From Paenibacillus cymbidii (lineage in GTDB: Bacteria > Bacillota > Bacilli > Paenibacillales > NBRC-103111), in assembly GCF_004764705.1 (NCBI RefSeq), contig NZ_SHLX01000013.1, positions 186,001 to 250,000 of the forward strand: a DNA stretch of 64,000 nucleotides, in the 5' to 3' direction. The notes beneath the pieces are model-generated. The model was not told where the DNA came from. It ran no database searches and saw only the letters and a list, made by a program, of their open reading frames with translations. Below, in pieces: positions 1-9,350 of the stretch (position 1 is its first letter; each line of letters opens with the position of its first letter). The position numbers were made by a program, and so were the translations under genes.

Positions 1-2118
1 TACATACTGCGGGGTCAACCCGAAGGCTTCCGAAATCGAATTCAGGCTCAGCGAATTGTCCGCGTAATGTTCCTCGATATACCGGGCGATATCGTCTGCC
101 AGTCTCCCGCCGGGATCCTTCTGCGCAGCGCTTACGGAGAGGCAGATGGCTTTGTAGATGGCTTTCATTTCCTCGTGCATATCCGCTACCGTATTGCATT
201 CCGATACGCGCTTCAACGGGTTAAAATCCGCTCCCAACCCTTCGATCACGATTCTCCTCGACAAGTCGTTCCAGATTCGGAGCAGCGTGCTCACCATATT
301 GAAATAGAGGCATTTCCCGAGCTCCAGCGAAATGCTGCGCGATTGAAAGTTCATCGCATAAATGGTGTCCAGCAAACGGTCGGCTGCAGCGAAATCGCCG
401 TTCTTGATCGAATTCATCAGCTGCAGCTCGACATCGATCGGGTAAAAATATTGCGGATCGGCGTGCTGCAAGTCCGTATAACGGATCAAATGGCCCTTGC
501 CGGCAATAATCCGGTATTCCAGCGCTTGCAGCGCCTCCTCGTAACAAGTGCCGATCTCGGAAAAGCCGTGATGAATGTCGCCGATGCCGAGACTGGTCAT
601 CATGCCGAACTTTGCCGAAAGGAACTGCATCGCCTGACCCAGCGCCGATTCAAGCTCCGCCATTGCCTTATGGTCCGGCTCCGTCCTGACGTTGATCAGC
701 ACCGCGAGCCGATTGCGATCCATTTCGAGCACATAGGAAGTATGGTTGTGATTCACGAACTCCCGGCAAATATTGGTCAGGATGTCCCGTATGATGGCCC
801 AGCGCCGCTCTGTCTCCATATCGGGAAAGGTCGAGCAGTCTTCGATATCGATCACGGCGACGGCAAACCTTGCCGATTCGAACCGAATGCCCATATGCGC
901 AAAGGCTTCCGCGCTCAAGGAATCAGGATCGACCAGCCCCTTGAGCAACCGGCTTAACAAATTCGCCTGGATCGCGGGCGTTTGCCGGCTGAGCATGTTC
1001 TGAAGCTCCTTCTCCGAATCCCACGATTTCAGAATGGTCTCCTCGATCAGCCGATATTCGTCCGCATACTCGCCTTTGTTCAGATTGCGGTTTTTCTGAA
1101 TATAGTGAACCAGCTTATGCACGGGCTTGTAAAAAATTTTGGCAAACATAAATGCCCCGCAGATGCCGAAGCATAAACAAATGAACAGCAGCGACAACGC
1201 CCACACCTGCACGCGATTCACTTTGCTCATGAAGATGGCCTTGGGCACCAGCGAATAATACACCCAATCGTTCTCCTCCGAAGCGATGGAGGTCATCATG
1301 AACTCTTCGCCGTCGGACGTCCGGACAAAATCGTTCGCTCCCGCCCGAAGGTTATGATCGCTGACAAGCGTGAGCTCATCCCGCAAAATGTCGGTGGATG
1401 TCGCAAGCACCAGGTGGTTCTTGTCGGTAATAATGAATTTCCCTTCCATTGGCGCTATGATATGCGCAAGCATCGATCGCAACCGGCTTTCCTTGATCAG
1501 GATGACCAACGCTCCCTTGGACGCTCCCCAATCGGCCGCCGGGAAGGGGTGGATATAGGTCAGGAAGCGTTCGGTGCTGCGCGAGGAATTTTCCCTCATT
1601 TCCATGGCGGGCAAATAAAACGCATTCGCTCCGACCTGGGACAATGCCTTGATCCACTCGGCCTGACTGAGATCCTGATAGGTGTAATAGTTGCGGTAGA
1701 AGGTTCCGGGATCCGTTTTGATAAACGGGGTGACGATCGCCCCCTGCTGCCGGAAATAAACATAATAGTCGTGCATCAGCTCGTTCTTGTTGACCGGCTG
1801 CACCAGGAGGTCCATGATTTCCGCATATTGCTCGTAGGTCGGCACCCAATTCTCCACCGCATCGTTCCGATTCAGCATCTGTTGGATCTTGGGATGATAG
1901 GAAAGCTGAACCGCCATTTGCTCCACTTCCCGCAGACGGCTGTCGATCACTTGGTCGATCTGATTCAGGACCGCCTGGTTGGAATGCAGCGTATCCTCCT
2001 TGATAATGGCGTACATATTTTGATACAGAGCGGTATGAATGAATACCGGAAATAGCAGAACAAGAATAAAGGCCAGAAATAAAGCCAGAAACAAATTCAT
2101 TCGTCTATTCATCATCAT
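1..2118 (-). CDS. AraC-family sensor/regulator, membrane-anchored, truncated at window edge
   Basis: The reading frame is open from 2118 to the window start, so the C-terminal end is missing. The protein begins with repeated Met codons (2118, 2115, 2112) after a GGGCGG-like ribosome site, followed by a membrane segment (about residues 8-25). A large extracellular sensor-like region follows, then a second membrane segment (about residues 290-310), a degenerate cyclase-like middle region, and the start of an AraC helix-turn-helix (IARYIEEHYADNSLSL, then the SEAFGLTPQYV helix). This is the two-membrane-segment AraC/YesN-type architecture common in Paenibacillus beside Lpl/Ytc sugar transporters. 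It lies 73 nt downstream of the NagA-like gene on the same strand, so it probably controls the adjacent operon in response to an extracellular glycan. The ligand is unknown. Confidence 0.88.
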   Translation of the reverse strand, partial: MMMNRRMNLFLALFLAFILVLLFPVFIHTALYQNMYAIIKEDTLHSNQAVLNQIDQVIDSRLREVEQMAVQLSYHPKIQQMLNRNDAVENWVPTYEQYAEIMDLLVQPVNKNELMHDYYVYFRQQGAIVTPFIKTDPGTFYRNYYTYQDLSQAEWIKALSQVGANAFYLPAMEMRENSSRSTERFLTYIHPFPAADWGASKGALVILIKESRLRSMLAHIIAPMEGKFIITDKNHLVLATSTDILRDELTLVSDHNLRAGANDFVRTSDGEEFMMTSIASEENDWVYYSLVPKAIFMSKVNRVQVWALSLLFICLCFGICGAFMFAKIFYKPVHKLVHYIQKNRNLNKGEYADEYRLIEETILKSWDSEKELQNMLSRQTPAIQANLLSRLLKGLVDPDSLSAEAFAHMGIRFESARFAVAVIDIEDCSTFPDMETERRWAIIRDILTNICREFVNHNHTSYVLEMDRNRLAVLINVRTEPDHKAMAELESALGQAMQFLSAKFGMMTSLGIGDIHHGFSEIGTCYEEALQALEYRIIAGKGHLIRYTDLQHADPQYFYPIDVELQLMNSIKNGDFAAADRLLDTIYAMNFQSRSISLELGKCLYFNMVSTLLRIWNDLSRRIVIEGLGADFNPLKRVSECNTVADMHEEMKAIYKAICLSVSAAQKDPGGRLADDIARYIEEHYADNSLSLNSISEAFGLTPQYV

Positions 2119-2191
2119 TCATCCGCCCATGCCTGCAGAATAACCGTTCCATGCGATTCATTATAAGCGAAATCGGGCATGCTTAGAGAAA

Positions 2192-3361
2192 TTAATGGCT
2201 ATATACCGTCCGGCCTTGCGAGACGGCGGCTCTGATGTGGAACCGGCGATCGGCCGATTGCTCATACAGAAGCAGGTCGGCAGGCGCGCCAACCGCCAAT
2301 CGCCCCGTTCCTCTCGCGGAAGCGCCAAGCATCCGGGCCGGATGCTCCGAGGCCATTCGGATCGCTTCTCCCAGCGGACAGATGCCGAAGCGGGCCACGT
2401 TCTCCACACATCGGTTGAGCGGTGTCGCCGCCCCGGAGAATATGGCCGGATTGTCGGCCATTACGAGACGCCCGTCCGCGTCCAGAAGGACCTCATGCTG
2501 CCGCCGTTTCAAGTACCTTCCCGGAGGGAAACCCTCGAAATGATTGGCGTCGCTGACCAGAATCGCCTTCTCCCCCTTGGCCCGAATCATCGACTTCAAG
2601 GTGGCGGGAGGCAGATGGTGGCCGTCGGCAATCAGCCCGGCCCACAGCCTGTCGTCGGCCAGCTGCGACCAAATATAGTTGGGATGACGCGGAATAACGG
2701 GATGGGCGCCGTTTCCCAGGTGGGTCGACATGGCGGCGCCGGCGACGACAGCTTGATCGAGCTCCGCTTCCGTTGCCCGGGTATGGCCGATTGCCGCTAC
2801 GACGCCTTCGCGAGTCAATCGCTCGATGAAGGCAACCGCTCCCTTGCGTTCCGGCGCCAATGTCAGCATGCGAATCCGATTGCCGGACAGCTGCTGCCAC
2901 GCGGCGAACTCCCGCCAATCGGGGTCGCGCACGTATTCCCGGGAATGAGCGCCCCGCGGCCCATCCTCATCGGAAATATAAGGCCCCTCCACATGGATCC
3001 CGAGCACGGAATAACGGACTTCGTCGTATCTGTCGCAAGCCTGCCCGATCGTGCGGATGCAAGTCGACATTCCCTCGCTGTCCGAGGTTACCACCGTCGG
3101 GCAAAAATGAACGACGCCGCGGACATGCAAGTATCGCACCGCCTGCAAAATCTGCTCGGGGGACGTTTGCGGATCGTTAAAATCGATGCCCTGAATGCCG
3201 TTTAATTGAACGTCAATCAGTCCGGGAGAGATCCACAGATCTGACGTGGACGAAAGCTGCTCCTCAATAGCCGTGATGACGCCATCGGTTGCCGTGATTT
3301 TGACGGTGCCGCCGTGGAGATAATGACGGCCGGTCCATTCGGCTGACTGTTCACTCATCAT
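2192..3361 (-). CDS. N-acetylglucosamine-6-phosphate deacetylase-like amidohydrolase
   Basis: 389 aa, the usual NagA length. Visible amidohydrolase motifs are GIHVEGPYIS (metal-binding Glu), AAIGHTRA (His), STHLGNGAHP (His), ADGHHLP and VSDAN (catalytic Asp), in the order expected for a NagA TIM barrel. NagA removes acetate from GlcNAc-6-phosphate in the cytoplasm. The THL-GNG motif replaces the THLFNAM of classic NagA, so the substrate may be a related N-acetyl sugar derivative. It is the last enzyme of the operon, 3 nt after the Gfo/Idh/MocA gene, which suggests coupled translation. The start is ATG 3361 or 3358; both are close to a GAGGTGAC ribosome site. Confidence 0.85.
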   Translation of the reverse strand: MMSEQSAEWTGRHYLHGGTVKITATDGVITAIEEQLSSTSDLWISPGLIDVQLNGIQGIDFNDPQTSPEQILQAVRYLHVRGVVHFCPTVVTSDSEGMSTCIRTIGQACDRYDEVRYSVLGIHVEGPYISDEDGPRGAHSREYVRDPDWREFAAWQQLSGNRIRMLTLAPERKGAVAFIERLTREGVVAAIGHTRATEAELDQAVVAGAAMSTHLGNGAHPVIPRHPNYIWSQLADDRLWAGLIADGHHLPPATLKSMIRAKGEKAILVSDANHFEGFPPGRYLKRRQHEVLLDADGRLVMADNPAIFSGAATPLNRCVENVARFGICPLGEAIRMASEHPARMLGASARGTGRLAVGAPADLLLYEQSADRRFHIRAAVSQGRTVYSH

Positions 3362-3364
3362 GTG

Positions 3365-4597
3365 TCACCTCTTTATGCCGGGGTAGCTGCCCATCCATTC
3401 TTGCATCGTGACCGGCCGTCTCTCCGCGATCGAGATGTTCGCCGCCGCCCCGACGAACAAGGAGTAGGCGCCGGCCAGCGAATCGGCCTGATGGCCGAGC
3501 GGATCGGGATGACCCGGCTCGAACAGCATCCGCTGCAGCAGCGCGTCGCTGCCGCCGTGCCCGCCGCTTCGTTTCATAACCCGATGCGTGACAACTTCCC
3601 CGTCGTGCGGATAAATCGTGATCGACTGGGAGGGTTCGCCCGCTTGCTGCCCGCTGGCGAAAGTCTCCGCTTGCAGCCTGCCCTTGGTGCCGTGAATCGT
3701 TGCCCGCCACCCTTCGAACGGGCTGTACGACACGAGCGAATAGTTGAGCAGCGCACGACCGCGGTAACGAACGGTAACCGACATCGAATCGTGAATCGTA
3801 ATCTCGTCGCTAAACACGCAGCCGTCCCTGATATACCCGTCGTCGACCTCGGCCTCTTTGTAATATTTCGTCAAGAAGGGGTCCTTGTCGATCGCCAAAT
3901 AAAACTCGCAGTCCCGCTTGTAATCGCACGTGCCGCAGCGCTGTCCCGTATTCGTCCGGGTAGGGCCGTAGAACAAGCGGTCGCCGTAAGCGAACACTTC
4001 CTCCGGTTGTTGGCCGAGCCACCAGTTGATGACGTCGAATTGATGCGTGGACTTGTGAACGAGCAGCCCGCCGCTGTTCTCCTGCCGCCTGTGCCAGCGC
4101 CGGTAATAGTCGGCGCCATGGGAAAGGTCCAGGCTCGATTGGTAGTGAAGATGGGTAATGGCGCCAACCGCCCCTGCGTCCAGCAGCTCCTTGATCCTTG
4201 TCACGTACGGGTTATATCGCGCGTTGAACGTAACCGTCACCTTTCTGCCGGTTTGCTTCTCCGCTTCCAGAATGGCAATGCATTTTTCGGCGTCGATCGT
4301 AATCGGCTTTTCCGTAATGACGTCGCATCCGGCATGGAGAGCGCGGATAATATATTCGTGGTGAACGCTATCCACCGTGGCTACAATGACATAATCCGGC
4401 TTCGCCTGCTCCAGCATGTCCGCGAAAGTCGCAAAGACGGGCACCCCGCCGCATTCCTCGCTGAGCCGCTCCGCGCGAATGCGGTTCGAATCGTACAGCC
4501 CTGCCAAACATGCCGTCTCATTCCAAGTCTCGACAATCGGCTTGGCGAACATGTAACGCGCTCTGGCGCCGGTTCCGACAATTGCGTAGCGTTTCAT
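3365..4597 (-). CDS. Gfo/Idh/MocA family oxidoreductase
   Basis: 410 aa from ATG 4597, which follows a TGGAGGTACC ribosome site; the frame stays open further upstream but that part overlaps the permease gene. The N-terminus carries a Rossmann NAD(P) motif (YAIVGTGARARYM) and the family EKPI motif (VITEKPITID). The C-terminal half includes a four-cysteine-like segment (CGTCDYKRDC, residues about 205-215), seen in some family members. It would oxidise, reduce or epimerise a sugar or sugar derivative in the cytoplasm. Its position between the ABC permease and the NagA-like gene links it to the imported glycan. The exact substrate cannot be read from sequence. Confidence 0.87.
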   Translation of the reverse strand: MKRYAIVGTGARARYMFAKPIVETWNETACLAGLYDSNRIRAERLSEECGGVPVFATFADMLEQAKPDYVIVATVDSVHHEYIIRALHAGCDVITEKPITIDAEKCIAILEAEKQTGRKVTVTFNARYNPYVTRIKELLDAGAVGAITHLHYQSSLDLSHGADYYRRWHRRQENSGGLLVHKSTHQFDVINWWLGQQPEEVFAYGDRLFYGPTRTNTGQRCGTCDYKRDCEFYLAIDKDPFLTKYYKEAEVDDGYIRDGCVFSDEITIHDSMSVTVRYRGRALLNYSLVSYSPFEGWRATIHGTKGRLQAETFASGQQAGEPSQSITIYPHDGEVVTHRVMKRSGGHGGSDALLQRMLFEPGHPDPLGHQADSLAGAYSLFVGAAANISIAERRPVTMQEWMGSYPGIKR

Positions 4598-4614
4598 GGT
4601 ACCTCCAGGAATCG

Positions 4615-5496
4615 TTATTCTTTTAAAGAACCGATCATCACGCCTTGAACGAAATACTTCTGCAAGAACGGATAGATCGCCATGATCGGCAATACTGTGA
4701 TGATGATCATCGCGTATTTCAATTGAATCGCATACAAAGCACGGTCGAACGAATCCAGCATGCCTTCCGACATGATCTCCTGATTTTGCACCAGTATTTT
4801 GACCAGGTACAGCGATAGCGGCTGCAGCTTCTGTTCCGGAAGGTACATCATCGCCGGAAAAAAACTGTTCCAGTGATTGACGGCATAAAACAACGTCAGC
4901 ACGGCCAGAATCGGTTGGGAGAGCGGCAGCACAATTCGAACCAGAATGGAAATGTCGTTGGCGCCGTCCAGCTTGGCCGATTCGTGCAAACTTTCCGGAA
5001 TCGTCTGGAAGAAGGTTCGGGCAATAATAATCAGAAAAGCGCTCACCGCGCTCGGCAACAGGATCGCCCATCTGGTATTGTAGATGCCGAGCTCCTGAAT
5101 CAAAATAAACATCGGGATAATCCCGCCGCCAAAAAACATCGTAATGACGATGAATACCATCATCGGCCGCCGCAGCGAAAAGCTGCGCCGGGCCAGGGGA
5201 TAAGCGGCCAATGCGGTCATGACCACATTAATGGCCGTCCCGACCACCGTATAAAACAGCGTATTGTAGTAGGACCTCCACACCATCTCGTTCTCGAAAA
5301 CCTTCTTGTACGCCCCGAGCGAAAAGCCTTTGGGAAACAGCCAGACCGATTGTTCGATCACATGGATCGGCTTGCTGATCGACATGCTGAACACAAATAC
5401 GAACGGATACAAGGTAACCACGATAACAAACGCCATCGTCAAATAAATCCATCCATCTGCCAAATGTTCGCCCCACGTTTTACGAATCGTTCTCAT
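4615..5496 (-). CDS. Carbohydrate ABC transporter permease (LplC/YtcP-type)
   Basis: 293 aa with about six membrane segments and the conserved MalG-like EAA loop (ESAKLDGANDISILVRIVLP, residues about 180-200), which contacts the ATPase. It ends in the typical FVQGVMIGSLKE. LplC/YtcP-type permeases work with an LplB-type partner and a binding lipoprotein to import oligosaccharides; the ATPase (MsmX-like) is normally encoded elsewhere, and none is present here. It lies 9 nt after the other permease gene, and its stop is 17 nt before the oxidoreductase start, so all are one operon. Confidence 0.93.
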   Translation of the reverse strand: MRTIRKTWGEHLADGWIYLTMAFVIVVTLYPFVFVFSMSISKPIHVIEQSVWLFPKGFSLGAYKKVFENEMVWRSYYNTLFYTVVGTAINVVMTALAAYPLARRSFSLRRPMMVFIVITMFFGGGIIPMFILIQELGIYNTRWAILLPSAVSAFLIIIARTFFQTIPESLHESAKLDGANDISILVRIVLPLSQPILAVLTLFYAVNHWNSFFPAMMYLPEQKLQPLSLYLVKILVQNQEIMSEGMLDSFDRALYAIQLKYAMIIITVLPIMAIYPFLQKYFVQGVMIGSLKE

Positions 5497-5505
5497 CGGC
5501 GCCCC

Positions 5506-6459
5506 TTACCATAACGACGAATCCGACAGCCGGCGGCTGATCTGATTGACGGTTACTAGTAATACAATGTTGATCATATTGTTAAACAGGTTGATCGCCG
5601 CCGCGAAGCTGAAATCGGCGTTGATGATGCCCCGCCTGTAGACGAAGGTGCCGATGACATCGGCCGTTTCGTAGGTAGCCGGGCTGTACAGCAGCAAAAC
5701 CTTCTCGAAGCCTACGTCCATCAAATTGCCCATGCTCAAAATAAATAAAATGACGATGGTAGGCAAAATTCCCGGCAAGGTGATGAACATGATTTTATGC
5801 CGTCTTCTTGCTCCGTCGATATCGGCCGCTTCATACAGCTGCGGATTGATGCCGGCAATCGCCGCCAAATAGATGATCGAACCCCAGCCGAATTGCTGCC
5901 AGATGCCGGACGAAACGAACAGCGTGCGGAACCAGCCCGGTTCCGTAATAAACCCGATCGGCTCGAACCCCAGCCGCGTCAACAATATATTCACGATGCC
6001 GTCGACCGGATGCGTGAACGTAACGATGATGCCTGCGATCACCACGATGGAAATAAAATGCGGCAAATAACTGATCGTTTGCACGATTCGTTTGAAATAG
6101 CGGCTTCTTAATTCATTCAGCAACAGCGCGAAGACGATCGGAACCGGAAATCCCCAAATCAGCGAATACAAGCTGAGCAGCACGGTATTGCGCAGCAGCC
6201 TCCAGAAATAGACCGAGTCAAAAAACTGCTGGAAATATTTGAAGCCCGCCCAGCCGCTGCCCAGAATGCCGTCCACCGGCCGGAAGTTTTTAAAGGCGAT
6301 GACAATGCCGTACATCGGAAAATAGTGAAACACCAAATAGTAAACAATCACCGGGCTGATCAACAATAGCAGGTATTTATCCCTTCCGAACGCCTTCCGG
6401 GTCCGGGTTAACAGACTGTTCGCTCCGCCTCCCGCCTTGACTTCAACCCCTGGTTCCAT
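5506..6459 (-). CDS. ABC transporter permease (LplB-type)
   Basis: 317 aa. The start is set at ATG 6459 because GAGGAG lies 8 nt upstream; the frame extends to 6522 but without a better ribosome site. Six membrane segments are visible, beginning LLLISPVIVYYLVFHYFPMY, with the EAA loop YEAADIDGARRRHKIMFITL near residues 215-235. The family member imports complex sugars together with the downstream LplC-type permease and the upstream binding protein. The C-terminus (ISRRLSDSSLW) is characteristic of LplB homologues in Paenibacillus. Operon spacing to both neighbours is short (9 and about 93 nt). Confidence 0.93.
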   Translation of the reverse strand: MEPGVEVKAGGGANSLLTRTRKAFGRDKYLLLLISPVIVYYLVFHYFPMYGIVIAFKNFRPVDGILGSGWAGFKYFQQFFDSVYFWRLLRNTVLLSLYSLIWGFPVPIVFALLLNELRSRYFKRIVQTISYLPHFISIVVIAGIIVTFTHPVDGIVNILLTRLGFEPIGFITEPGWFRTLFVSSGIWQQFGWGSIIYLAAIAGINPQLYEAADIDGARRRHKIMFITLPGILPTIVILFILSMGNLMDVGFEKVLLLYSPATYETADVIGTFVYRRGIINADFSFAAAINLFNNMINIVLLVTVNQISRRLSDSSLW

Positions 6460-6552
6460 GGAATAGACTCCTCGCATGCATGATGTCAAGAATGCCGGAC
6501 CGGGAATCCCCCAGTCCGGCATTCGAGCCGTCCGAATAACCGACCGGACCGT

Positions 6553-8232
6553 TTACTTCTTGAGCGCTTTCAGATAGCGGTCATACTGTGCCTGGCGGAT
6601 CGTCAGAATACGGTCGACTCCCATCGACTTGGTGTTTTTGACGAACGTATCCCATTCCGTCAGCGGAGAACGTCCGGTGATGAATTTCACTATCGTTTCT
6701 TCCACGAACGTATTGACGTCGCTTTCGAGTCGGGTCAGCTCTTCCACTTCTTCCTGTGTTCCGAGTATTTTCGGATACGAAGGAACGATATATTTCTTCA
6801 CTTTATTGACTTGCGCGGCAAGCGGCGGATCCTTCTCCAGCGCGGCAACCGGTTGCGCGGAATGGAACCCTTCCCTCATGCGCAGAAACGGTGTTGTCGG
6901 CAACGCGCCCAGCGAACGCAGCGCATCGTTAAACGCCAGTTTATCCGGGTTATTGGATACCCAATCCGTATATTTCGGCTTACCGTTCTCTACCGTGTAG
7001 CTGAGCCCTTCGACCCCGAACGTGACCAGTCGCGCGCCCTCTTCGCTTGCATAGATGTAATCCAGCCATTTCATCGCGATATCCGGGTTCTTCGCATCCT
7101 TGGAGATGCCGAACGCCTGGCCGATCGGCGGTCCCATTTCGTAGAACGGTTCCGCGTTCGGACCTTTCGGCGGATTCGTAATCGTCCAATCCGATTGGAC
7201 GCCCGCCTGCTTCATCATCGTATTGAAGCGATTGACGTTGTTCACGAAGTGATTCGTTACCCCGACTACGTTGCGGGATATGCCCGAGTCGATCTGCTCC
7301 GATTTATTAACGGCAAACTGACTGTCGATCAAGCCTTCGTTATACAGCTTATTAAACCAGGTCACCAGTTCCTTCGCTTCCGGCTTCAGCCACTGGTATT
7401 CCACCTTGTTGTTCTTGTCGGGGAAATAGCCGTTGCTGTAGACGAACAAGTGGAGCCCGAACACACTGCCGAAAATGCCCAAGCCGCGATAGGAATAATC
7501 GGGCGACAGCGGAATTTCATCCTGTCTGCCATTCCCGTTCGGGTCTTTTTCCTTAAACGCCTTCAATACGGTATACCACTCGTCAAGCGTCTGCGGCTCC
7601 TTCAAGCCCAGCTTGTCCAGCCAGTCTTTGCGGATCAGCCAGCCGAAAGGATCGTTCACGTAAGCTCCGTCGCTGATGGACGAAATCGCGTAAATTTTTC
7701 CGTCCGGCGCCCTCATGCCGCTTTCAATAGACGGATTTTCCGCAAACAGCTTGCGAATATTCGGCGCGTTTTTGGCGATCAGGTCGTCAAGCGGAATGAT
7801 GCTGCCGTCCGCCGCGGCTTTAACGGGACTTCCCGGCAGCCGGAACAAGTCCGGCAGGTTGCGCCCGGCAGCAAGGCGTACATTAATGAATTCGAGGTAC
7901 TGCGAGTCCGGAACGACCTCCCAGTTGATTTTGACCCCCGTCCGTTTCTCAATTTCGTTCCATACGGGCAACCCTTGGGTCAAGCTCTTCGGGGCGTACA
8001 GGTTGTCAGAAGCCGATACCCGTAATGAAACGGTGCCCGGTTCGACAAAGGGCAGCTTATAGTCTGACTGGGCTGCGGGCGCGCTTGCCGCCGGCGCTTT
8101 GGATTCGCTTGCCGGCTGTTTGTCGCTGCCGCTGCCGCTGCCACTGCCGCTGCTGCAGCCGGCGACACTGGTCGCCGCCAAAGCCAGAACGACAGCTGTG
8201 ATGCCGATATTCCTTGTGTTAATCATGTTCAC
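6553..8232 (-). CDS. Extracellular solute-binding lipoprotein (LplA-type)
   Basis: 559 aa with a lipoprotein signal and lipobox (TSVAGC, Cys at about residue 26) followed by a Gly/Ser/Pro/Ala-rich tether. The mature part has the look of a large (about 500 aa) Paenibacillus LplA-type binding protein, including GKIYAISS and ISKDAKNPDIAMKWLDYIY. The start is GTG 8232, 11 nt after AGGGAGG; ATG 8226 would be too far from that site. It is the first gene of the second sugar operon, followed by LplB- and LplC-type permeases. The ligand is probably an oligosaccharide delivered to the NagA-like and oxidoreductase pathway. Confidence 0.92.
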   Translation of the reverse strand: MNMINTRNIGITAVVLALAATSVAGCSSGSGSGSGSDKQPASESKAPAASAPAAQSDYKLPFVEPGTVSLRVSASDNLYAPKSLTQGLPVWNEIEKRTGVKINWEVVPDSQYLEFINVRLAAGRNLPDLFRLPGSPVKAAADGSIIPLDDLIAKNAPNIRKLFAENPSIESGMRAPDGKIYAISSISDGAYVNDPFGWLIRKDWLDKLGLKEPQTLDEWYTVLKAFKEKDPNGNGRQDEIPLSPDYSYRGLGIFGSVFGLHLFVYSNGYFPDKNNKVEYQWLKPEAKELVTWFNKLYNEGLIDSQFAVNKSEQIDSGISRNVVGVTNHFVNNVNRFNTMMKQAGVQSDWTITNPPKGPNAEPFYEMGPPIGQAFGISKDAKNPDIAMKWLDYIYASEEGARLVTFGVEGLSYTVENGKPKYTDWVSNNPDKLAFNDALRSLGALPTTPFLRMREGFHSAQPVAALEKDPPLAAQVNKVKKYIVPSYPKILGTQEEVEELTRLESDVNTFVEETIVKFITGRSPLTEWDTFVKNTKSMGVDRILTIRQAQYDRYLKALKK

Positions 8233-8404
8233 TGTTGCGTTAACCTCCCTGGTTTGTAGTCATCAACTACACGCTAATCTTATGAGCCGCCCCGTTTATT
8301 TCATATGGGCTAGAATTAAGAATTGTTGCCTGTTGTCAAGATTGACCGTGCGCTCGGCCGCTTTCCTTGCGGAAATCCCTTCCCCGGCCCCCTCTACAGG
8401 TATT

Positions 8405-9271
8405 CTACCCCTTGAGTCCCGTGGTCGAAATCCCTTGAATGAACATTTTCTGTCCGAAAAAGAACAGGAGTATGATAGGCACCGTTGTGACCACAGATGC
8501 CGACATGAGCTTGCTCCACTCGGTGCCATACACACCAACGAACTGCTGCAGCCCAAGCGAAATCGTAAATTTGGATTCGTCGTTTAAATATATTAATGGA
8601 CCAAGGAAATCGTTCCAGCCGCCGATGAAAGTAAACAAAGCCACCGTAGCCAACGCAGGTTTGGCAAGCGGAAGGATAATCTGCCAGAAAATCCGAAATT
8701 CCGAACAGCCATCGATGCGGGCAGCGTCCGATAATTCATAAGGAATGGTTAAATAGAACTGTCTTACCAGAAAAATAGAGAAAGCGCCGCCGAAAAAAGA
8801 AGGAATAATCAGCGGTTTGAACGACCCTACCCATCCCAGTTGTTTAAACAGGACGAACAGCGGGATCATCGTCACTTGATAGGGAAGCATCATCGTACTA
8901 AGCAGGATCAAAAAGAGGAAGTTGCGTCCGGGCCATTGAATTCGGGAGAACCCGTACGCAACAATAGCGGAAGACAGCGTTGTCCCGAGCAACGTCCATA
9001 AACAGATGATCAACGTATTTTTGAGATATTTGAAGAAGGGAAAGAAGGATAATGCATCCGGGTAATTGGACCACATGAATTGGCTTGGAATCCATTCGGG
9101 AGGAAAGATGAATAGTTGTTCGTCAGGCTTTAGCGAGGTAGAGATCATCCATACGAAAGGAAGCAGAAATGAAATCCCGAGAACGATTAGCAAGATGTGG
9201 GTAATAATCCCGCGAATTGCGCCTGTCGTTCTACGTCTAACCTTCCATTGTGCAGCGCTAGCCGTACCCAT
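8405..9271 (-). CDS. Carbohydrate ABC transporter permease (MalG-type)
   Basis: 288 aa from ATG 9271, which has an ideal AGGAGG 8 nt upstream; the open frame reaches 9292 but includes no better site. Six membrane segments and the EAA motif (SDAARIDGCSEFRIFWQIIL, residues about 190-210) are clear, and the C-terminus is FGQKMFIQGISTTGLKG. It is the MalG-like partner of the MalF-like permease at 12634-13548, separated from it by three other operon genes. It is the last gene of the first sugar operon. The Gly/Ser ligand-binding partner is the lipoprotein just upstream. Confidence 0.93.
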   Translation of the reverse strand: MGTASAAQWKVRRRTTGAIRGIITHILLIVLGISFLLPFVWMISTSLKPDEQLFIFPPEWIPSQFMWSNYPDALSFFPFFKYLKNTLIICLWTLLGTTLSSAIVAYGFSRIQWPGRNFLFLILLSTMMLPYQVTMIPLFVLFKQLGWVGSFKPLIIPSFFGGAFSIFLVRQFYLTIPYELSDAARIDGCSEFRIFWQIILPLAKPALATVALFTFIGGWNDFLGPLIYLNDESKFTISLGLQQFVGVYGTEWSKLMSASVVTTVPIILLFFFGQKMFIQGISTTGLKG

Positions 9272-9294
9272 AAGACAACCTCCTATGCTCAAAT

Positions 9295-9324
9295 AATAGT
9301 GGGAGAGTTTCCTCTCCCACTATT
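9295..9324 (-). other. Intercistronic RNA stem-loop with GAAA tetraloop
   Basis: A perfect 13-bp inverted repeat (AATAGTGGGAGAG and its complement) encloses, on the transcribed minus strand, the 4-nt loop GAAA, a GNRA tetraloop. It lies between the binding-protein gene and the downstream permease, with no U-tract. Such hairpins usually protect the 3' end of the upstream binding-protein message so that it accumulates above the permeases. Confidence 0.8.
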
Positions 9325-9350
9325 CATGCCATCCATATATTAGGAAAACG

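Noticed and set aside
4598..5071. Extended N-terminus of the oxidoreductase frame
   Set aside because: It overlaps the permease gene; a strong ribosome site marks the start at 4597.
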